A stretch of DNA of 64,000 bases, taken from positions 124,001-188,000 of the forward strand of contig CBDCYT010000001.1 of the NCBI GenBank assembly GCA_965224325.1. The letters run 5' to 3'. The notes beneath the pieces are model-generated. The model worked only from the letters and a program-made list of their open reading frames with translations, was not told the DNA's origin and made no database searches. The stretch comes from CBDCMJ01 sp965224325. GTDB lineage: Bacteria; Chloroflexota; Dehalococcoidia; Lucifugimonadales; UBA3495. The translations under genes were made by a program, and so were the position numbers. Positions 59,759-64,000 of this stretch are shown piece by piece (the first letter of the stretch is position 1; the number at the start of each line of letters is the position of its first letter).

Positions 59759-60551
59759 GGTTCAACCCGAGGCCGCGGGTGACGTCGCTTCCTCAGCATC
59801 GACCGTAATGGACGGCGATAGTCCGTCCCAAGAACCGGCGGGCTCTGAGGGTAACCAGCAAGCCGTCGGGGCGGCAGCGGCAACCGAAGGACAAACCGAG
59901 GAAGCCCCGCGCCGCCAGCGAGCTCCAAGAGGAGGGCGCGCTTCACGCGGCCAGCGAGGCGCCGCCGCTACAGCGGAAGAGTCCGCGCCGGCCGAACCGC
60001 CGCCACCGCCGCGCCTCCTGGAGACCTACCGGACCGAAATCGTGCCCACCATAATGCGGGAGTTCGGTTTCACCAGCCCCATGCGGGTGCCGCGGGTGCA
60101 AAAGATAGTGTTGAACGTAGGAGTGGGGGAGGCGCTGACCAACAGCCGGGCCATGGAAGGCGCCACCAACGACCTGACTGTCATTAGTGGGCAGAAACCC
60201 ACGATAACACGGGCACGGAAGTCCATAGCCGGGTTTAAAATACGAGAGGGCAATCCCATCGGCACCGCGGTGACGCTCCGCGGCGCAAGAATGTACCACT
60301 TTTTGGACCGCTTGATTAACGTGGCTTTGCCTCGGATCCGGGACTTTCGTGGTATTCAGCGCGGAGGTTTCGACGGTCGAGGCAACTTCTCCATCGGCAT
60401 ACGGGAGCAGATCATCTTCCCAGAAATAGACTATAACCAGATCGACCGCATACGCGGCCTGCAAGTTACCATTGCAACCAGTGCCCGTAACGACCAGGAG
60501 GCTATGCGGTTGTTGGAATTGTACGGCATGCCCTTCGTCCGCCAAGCATAA
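59745..60551 (+). CDS. rplE: Ribosomal protein L5 with a long disordered N-terminal extension
   Basis: A 268-residue protein; the family is about 180. The L5 domain starts near residue 87 (LLETYRTEIVPTIMREFGF) and contains RVQKIVLNVGVGEA, KPTITRARKSIAGFKIREGNPIGTAVTLRG and FPEIDYNQIDRIRGLQVTIATSA. The first ~85 residues are low complexity: an acidic Ala/Ser/Glu/Gln part, then a basic RRQRAPRGGRASRGQRG segment, then a polyproline run. No start codon with a better ribosome-binding site was found at the domain boundary. L5 contacts 5S rRNA in the central protuberance. Confidence 0.88.
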   Translation: MTTDEVQPEAAGDVASSASTVMDGDSPSQEPAGSEGNQQAVGAAAATEGQTEEAPRRQRAPRGGRASRGQRGAAATAEESAPAEPPPPPRLLETYRTEIVPTIMREFGFTSPMRVPRVQKIVLNVGVGEALTNSRAMEGATNDLTVISGQKPTITRARKSIAGFKIREGNPIGTAVTLRGARMYHFLDRLINVALPRIRDFRGIQRGGFDGRGNFSIGIREQIIFPEIDYNQIDRIRGLQVTIATSARNDQEAMRLLELYGMPFVRQA

Positions 60552-60562
60552 GGGAGGCATCT

Positions 60563-60748
60563 TTGGCCAAATCGTCCAAAAGGCAAAAGTGGTTGCGGGA
60601 ACCCAAGTTCCCAGGCCGTGCCCATAGCCGTTGTCACCGTTGCGGCCGGCCCAGAGCGTATATTCGGCATTTCGGTATATGCCGGATCTGCTTCCGGCAA
60701 CTGGCGCTGATTGGGGATTTGCCGGGTGTACGTAAAGCCAGCCTGTAG
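60563..60748 (+). CDS. rpsZ: Ribosomal protein S14, zinc-binding (type Z)
   Basis: A 61-residue short S14. Two cysteine pairs, CHRCGRPRAYIRHFGICRICF, bind zinc, marking the C+ form. The TTG start at 60563 has GGGAGG seven bases upstream. It is followed by an 80-bp gap before rpsH. It assembles late into the 30S head with S3 and S10. Confidence 0.94.
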   Translation: MAKSSKRQKWLREPKFPGRAHSRCHRCGRPRAYIRHFGICRICFRQLALIGDLPGVRKASL

Positions 60749-60827
60749 GCGTGCCGCCGCCTAAACCACACATGATGAAGCCAGTCATGGACCGGACAGC
60801 GCCAAGGAGTTAGGGGAGTTATAAGTC

Positions 60828-61226
60828 ATGCCGGTTACCGACCCAATAGCGGATATGCTAACCCGAGTGCGAAATGCCATTCAGGCCCGGCACGATACGG
60901 TGTTGGTCCCCCACTCCAAGATGAAGTTGTCCATCGCCAAGATATTGAAAGAAGAAGGTTACATCCGGGACTTCGACGCCGCCCGGGGTCAGGCCCGCCC
61001 CACCCTGCGTATTCACCTAACCTACCGGGAAGGACGCACACCGGCCATCACCGGATTGAAAAGAGTTAGTAAACCCGGACTGCGCGCTTATGTTGGCAAA
61101 GGCGAGATACCCCGGGTGTATGGCGGCCTGGGGATCGCCATACTTTCTACGTCGCGAGGCGTCATGGCGGGGCGCCAAGCTTGGCGGCAAGGCATTGGGG
61201 GGGAATTACTCTGTTATGTCTGGTAA
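60828..61226 (+). CDS. rpsH: Ribosomal protein S8
   Basis: A 132-residue primary 16S rRNA-binding protein and the classical spc-operon autoregulator. TDPIADMLTRVRNAIQARHDTVLVPHSKMK opens it and the C-terminal GLGIAILSTSRGVMAGRQAWRQGIGGELLCYVW is the conserved RNA-binding end. GGGGAG lies upstream of the ATG. It overlaps rplF by 11 bases. Confidence 0.96.
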   Translation: MPVTDPIADMLTRVRNAIQARHDTVLVPHSKMKLSIAKILKEEGYIRDFDAARGQARPTLRIHLTYREGRTPAITGLKRVSKPGLRAYVGKGEIPRVYGGLGIAILSTSRGVMAGRQAWRQGIGGELLCYVW

Positions 61227-61806
61227 CAACGGCTCTGAAGGTACACCTCAGGAGAGGACTCTCTCTCGGATCGGACGAAAGCCTATACCCATTCCTACGG
61301 GTGTTGAGGTACAAGTTGGCCACGGAGAGGTGACGGTAACGGGGCCCCGTGGAACTTTCACCCAGAAATACCATCCCGACGTTACGGTCAGGGTGGAGGA
61401 CGGGGTAGTCTTGGTTGGACGGGTCTCACGCAGCAATTATCATCACGCGTTGCATGGCCTTGCCCGCAGCCTCATCTCCAATGCCATCACCGGGGTCAAC
61501 GAGGGGTATACCAAGACCCTGGAGCTGATGGGGGTCGGATACCGGGTTCAGGCAGCAGACGAGGGCATCGTGCTCAGCGTCGGCTATAGCCATCCGGTGC
61601 CTATCAGTCCGGAGCCCGGGGTAACCATGGAAGTTGAGGGCAATAACCGGATACACGTACGAGGCGTCGACAAGCAGAAAGTCGGTAACCTGGCGGCCAA
61701 AATCCGCAAGGTCAGACGTCCCAACGCGTACAAGGAAAAGGGGATCCGTTACCAGGGCGAGGTGCTACACTTCAAACCCGGCAAAGCTGCCGCCCGGAAG
61801 GCTTAG
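61216..61806 (+). CDS. rplF: Ribosomal protein L6
   Basis: A 196-residue 50S protein near the factor-binding stalk. SRIGRKPIPIPTGVEVQV begins the conserved region, and LMGVGYRVQAADEGIVLSVGYSHPV and KVRRPNAYKEKGIRYQGE follow. ATG at 61216 is chosen because it directly follows a GGGGGGAA site. The same frame is open to 61090, but that would lie within rpsH. It has a short 15-residue polar N-terminal lead (SGNNGSEGTPQERTL) before the family start. Confidence 0.94.
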   Translation: MSGNNGSEGTPQERTLSRIGRKPIPIPTGVEVQVGHGEVTVTGPRGTFTQKYHPDVTVRVEDGVVLVGRVSRSNYHHALHGLARSLISNAITGVNEGYTKTLELMGVGYRVQAADEGIVLSVGYSHPVPISPEPGVTMEVEGNNRIHVRGVDKQKVGNLAAKIRKVRRPNAYKEKGIRYQGEVLHFKPGKAAARKA

Positions 61807-61808
61807 TA

Positions 61809-62177
61809 ATGGCCAAGGATAAAAACGCCAGAAGACTGCGAATAGTGCGCCACATCCGGGTGCGGAAGAAGGTAAGGGGCACTGCGGAACGGCCGCGTTT
61901 GTGTGTATTTAGAAGCCTGCGTCACATTTACGCCCAAATCATCGATGACACTCAGGGAAACACCCTGGCCGCAGCCACCAGCCTGGAAGCCGAAAACCAA
62001 CAGTCCGCGGCCGCCGGTTCTAAACTGGCTCTTTCGGAGGCCGTGGGTAAGCTGGTGGCGGAGCGCGCCAAAGCCAAAGGAATTACTCAGGTAGTCTTTG
62101 ACCGGGGGGGATACAAATACCACGGGCGAATCAAGGCACTGGCCGATGGCTCCCGGGAAGGTGGTTTAGCGTTTTGA
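61809..62177 (+). CDS. rplR: Ribosomal protein L18
   Basis: A 122-residue protein that delivers 5S rRNA to the large subunit with L5. RRLRIVRHIRVRKKVRGTAERPRLCVFRSLRHIYAQIIDD and the C-terminal VFDRGGYKYHGRIKALADGSREGGLAF are the family ends. It begins three bases after rplF; rpsE follows after 62 bp. Confidence 0.95.
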   Translation: MAKDKNARRLRIVRHIRVRKKVRGTAERPRLCVFRSLRHIYAQIIDDTQGNTLAAATSLEAENQQSAAAGSKLALSEAVGKLVAERAKAKGITQVVFDRGGYKYHGRIKALADGSREGGLAF

Positions 62178-62239
62178 TCAACCCCTACGCAGAAGACGCC
62201 GCTCATTCGCCCGCTGGCTCTAGGAGGTGGAAGTAGAGA

Positions 62240-62794
62240 ATGGTGTCTACATTCGGTAGAGGTCAGCCTGGCGGCCGGAGTCAGTTTGGCAGACCACGGG
62301 AAGACGATCCCTCAGGCATGTCCGAGCGAGTAGTGTTCACCAGGCGTATCGCCAAAGTGGTCAAGGGAGGCCGGCGCCTACGCTTCAACGCCCTGGTGGT
62401 GGTGGGAGACGGCCAAGGCCAAGTGGGAGCGGGGCTAGGGAAAGCCCTGGTAATCCCCGACGCGGTCCGTAAAGGCAACGCAATCGCCCGGCGAAACATG
62501 GTCGACATCCCCCTCAAAGGGAGCACTATACCGCAGCAGATCACAGTCAAAAAAGGGGCTACCATTGTGCTAATCAAGCCAGCTCGCGAGGGGACCGGCG
62601 TTATCGCCGCCGGAGCCATGCGCGCTATGCTGGAGTTGGCCGGCGTCAAGGACGTAGTGGGCAAATCCCTGGGTTCGAGGAATCCCATCAACATAGTTTA
62701 CGCGACGTTGGAAGCGCTGCGGCAGCTTCGCGATCCGCAAAAAGAATTGGCCTTACGGGGCCGTAGGCCTAAGGAAAGCACCGACAGCGCTTAA
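62240..62794 (+). CDS. rpsE: Ribosomal protein S5
   Basis: A 184-residue 30S protein with a double-stranded-RNA-binding-like domain (ERVVFTRRIAKVVKGGRRLRFNALVVVGD near residue 28) and the S5 C-terminal domain (AGVKDVVGKSLGSRNPINIVYATLEAL). The first ~27 residues are a Gly/Arg/Gln-rich lead (STFGRGQPGGRSQFGRPRED). AGGAGG lies upstream of the ATG. A 180-bp gap before rpmD is the longest in this part of the cluster. Confidence 0.95.
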   Translation: MVSTFGRGQPGGRSQFGRPREDDPSGMSERVVFTRRIAKVVKGGRRLRFNALVVVGDGQGQVGAGLGKALVIPDAVRKGNAIARRNMVDIPLKGSTIPQQITVKKGATIVLIKPAREGTGVIAAGAMRAMLELAGVKDVVGKSLGSRNPINIVYATLEALRQLRDPQKELALRGRRPKESTDSA

Positions 62795-62974
62795 TCCTGG
62801 AAGCGGTCACGGCTGGGCACTGGCGGCTAACCGCTAATGATCAGTCCAGGGAATTGGGCGCATAACATGAACTAAGAAAATCCTACACCCTTCTGCCCAC
62901 CGTATCCGTGGCGGTCTTCCGGCAAAACCCAAAATCCGGCAAAACCCAAAATCCGGCAGGCCAAACCCGGTAAT
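62795..62974. other. Spacer between rpsE and rpmD with a short direct repeat
   Basis: TCCGGCAAAACCCAAAA occurs twice in tandem near 62918-62955, 20 bp apart, and a third partial TCCGGC follows. No gene, promoter or terminator is evident. Confidence 0.5.
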
Positions 62975-63178
62975 ATGGATAAAGTCATGGCTCAATTGAA
63001 AATCACGTGGATCAAAAGCTGTATCGGCCGGCCGGCGTCTCAGGAGAGGATCGTCCGCTCCCTAGGACTGCGGCGTTTACATCACTCCGTCGTCCACGAG
63101 GATACCCCATCCATTCGGGGTATGGTGAATAAAGTTATTCACCTGGTTAACGTAGAGGAACTGGAAGTAACCGGGTAG
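62975..63178 (+). CDS. rpmD: Ribosomal protein L30
   Basis: A 67-residue protein; LKITWIKSCIGRPASQERIVRSLGLRRLHHSVVHEDTPSIRGMVNKVIHLVNVEE is canonical. ATG at 62975 is the longest start; ATG at 62987 (MAQLKITW) resembles the usual L30 N-terminus and is equally likely. Neither has a strong ribosome-binding site. rplO starts 17 bp later. Confidence 0.93.
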   Translation: MDKVMAQLKITWIKSCIGRPASQERIVRSLGLRRLHHSVVHEDTPSIRGMVNKVIHLVNVEELEVTG

Positions 63179-63195
63179 CTCAAGGGGTTAACCCC

Positions 63196-63648
63196 ATGAT
63201 GGAACACCAATTAGTCCCCTCGAAGGGGGCTAGGAAACCCAAAAAGAGGATCGGACGGGGCGACGCGGCCGGCCAAGGAAGCACCAGCGGGAAGGGCATG
63301 AAAGGCCAGAAGTCCCGCTCCGGGAGAAAGGTGCGCCCTGGATTCGAGGGCGGGCAATTACCATTGATTAAGGGGTTGCCCATGAAGCGGGGCTTCACCA
63401 ATCCATTCAAGATCTACTATTCCCTGGTTTCAGTGGAGACACTGGACAATTTCGGACCGGGTGATCGCATTACCCCGGAAGAGTTGTACCGGCAAGGTTA
63501 CTTGAAGAATCTGAATCAGCCGATCAAAATTGTTGGAGACGGGGATATCAACAAGGCGGTGACTGTGGCCGCCCACAAATTCACCCGCTCTGCCAAGGAA
63601 AAGATTGAGGGCGCCCAAGGGACGGTGGAGGAACTCCGGGCTAAATGA
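63196..63648 (+). CDS. rplO: Ribosomal protein L15
   Basis: A 150-residue 50S protein. KKRIGRGDAAGQGSTSGKGMKGQKSRSG and the FEGGQLPLIKGLPMKRGF block are diagnostic, with the C-terminal IVGDGDINKAVTVAAHKFTRSAKEKIE domain. Its stop overlaps the secY start as ATGA. Confidence 0.95.
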   Translation: MMEHQLVPSKGARKPKKRIGRGDAAGQGSTSGKGMKGQKSRSGRKVRPGFEGGQLPLIKGLPMKRGFTNPFKIYYSLVSVETLDNFGPGDRITPEELYRQGYLKNLNQPIKIVGDGDINKAVTVAAHKFTRSAKEKIEGAQGTVEELRAK

Positions 63649-64000
63649 TATCCACCGGGGCTCAAGGGGACCGCTTCCCTCGCCTGATCCAAGCCGCGAT
63701 CGATGCTTTCAGCTTGCCGGATCTTAGGGCCAAGATATTATTCACTTTAGCTATATTGGCCCTGTACCGGTTCGCCGCCCAAATCCCGCTGCCCGGTATC
63801 GACAGTGCCCAGTTGGATATCCTGTTCGACAGCAACCAACTGCTGGGCTTTTTGGACCTGTTCAGTGGGGGAGCCCTGCGCCGAATGAGCATAGTGGCGC
63901 TGGGAGTGTTTCCCTACATCACCGCGTCCATCGTAATCCAACTCCTCACTCCCGTAGTGCCCCAGCTTCAGGAATTGTCCCGAGAAGGGGATGCGGGGCG
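63645..64000 (+). CDS. secY: Preprotein translocase subunit SecY, 5' part
   Basis: The frame is open from ATG at 63645 to the window end (118 residues). After a short N-terminal helix (RLIQAAIDAFSLPDLRAKI) comes the first transmembrane segment (LFTLAILALYRFAAQIPLPGID). Next is the plug region with FLDLFSGGALRRMSIVALGVFPYITASIVIQLL, typical of bacterial SecY. It is the channel of the Sec pathway in the inner membrane. It is translationally coupled to rplO (ATGA). The rest of the gene lies outside the window. Confidence 0.95.
   Translation, partial: MISTGAQGDRFPRLIQAAIDAFSLPDLRAKILFTLAILALYRFAAQIPLPGIDSAQLDILFDSNQLLGFLDLFSGGALRRMSIVALGVFPYITASIVIQLLTPVVPQLQELSREGDAG

Noticed and set aside
61090..61215. 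Upstream extension of the L6 frame
   Set aside because: It lies within rpsH and translates to unrelated residues; the ATG at 61216 with its GGGGGGAA site fits the family.

Overview
The window looks like a chromosomal stretch of an uncultivated, fairly GC-rich bacterium of the Chloroflexota, most likely of the SAR202/Dehalococcoidia kind. That placement is an inference from gene content: CUT2-type transporters with Tat-exported binding proteins, paralogous amidohydrolases, a luciferase-like monooxygenase, FG-GAP/ASPIC proteins and a eukaryote-like IleS. No marker phylogeny could be run.

Layout. (1) 1-2796: the end of a sugar-type binding-protein gene and a pair of RbsC-like permeases. (2) 3115-8706, minus strand: two FG-GAP/ASPIC proteins, one of them fused to an integral-membrane permease. 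(3) 9067-24705: a large ABC-transporter island with five more binding-protein genes, two more permease pairs, one RbsA-like double ATPase and a frameshifted amidohydrolase, interspersed with repeat elements. (4) 24797-30873: TatA, a DnaJ-type zinc protein, an intact amidohydrolase, a luciferase-like monooxygenase, an alpha/beta hydrolase, a carboxymuconolactone-decarboxylase-like protein and tRNA-Thr(CGT). (5) 31159-35150: mutM and ileS. (6) 35629-42922: a thiamin-pyrimidine salvage locus (thiD, tenA, and a thiZ-thiX-thiY-like ABC transporter behind a TPP riboswitch with a visible promoter and terminator), interrupted by an IS1380-family transposase. (7) 43324-49102: Nudix hydrolase, ComF, Asp-box propeller, DinB-like protein and an HMG-CoA-lyase-like enzyme. 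(8) 50201-64000: the str/S10/spc ribosomal cluster from rpsL to the start of secY.

How the genes fit together. Four of the five 5'-complete binding proteins carry an RR-x-F-(M/I)-K-G twin-arginine signal (the fifth has lost its N-terminus), and tatA lies just downstream. They alternate between lipoprotein and soluble forms and occur as two tandem pairs, one with an almost identical promoter and leader to the other. With three permease pairs and only one ATPase in view, the ATPase may be shared. The amidohydrolases, monooxygenase and hydrolase nearby are plausible catabolic partners, but no substrate can be read from sequence. The thi locus forms a coherent import, hydrolysis and phosphorylation route for thiamin breakdown products.

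The most unusual features are: (a) two families of short non-autonomous repeat elements with terminal inverted repeats and internal 15/16-bp minisatellites; (b) a binding-protein gene whose export signal has been replaced by such a minisatellite, which supplies its own SD and ATG; (c) the permease-FG-GAP-ASPIC fusion; (d) disordered terminal extensions on ribosomal proteins L4, S17 and L5 and an insertion in S12.
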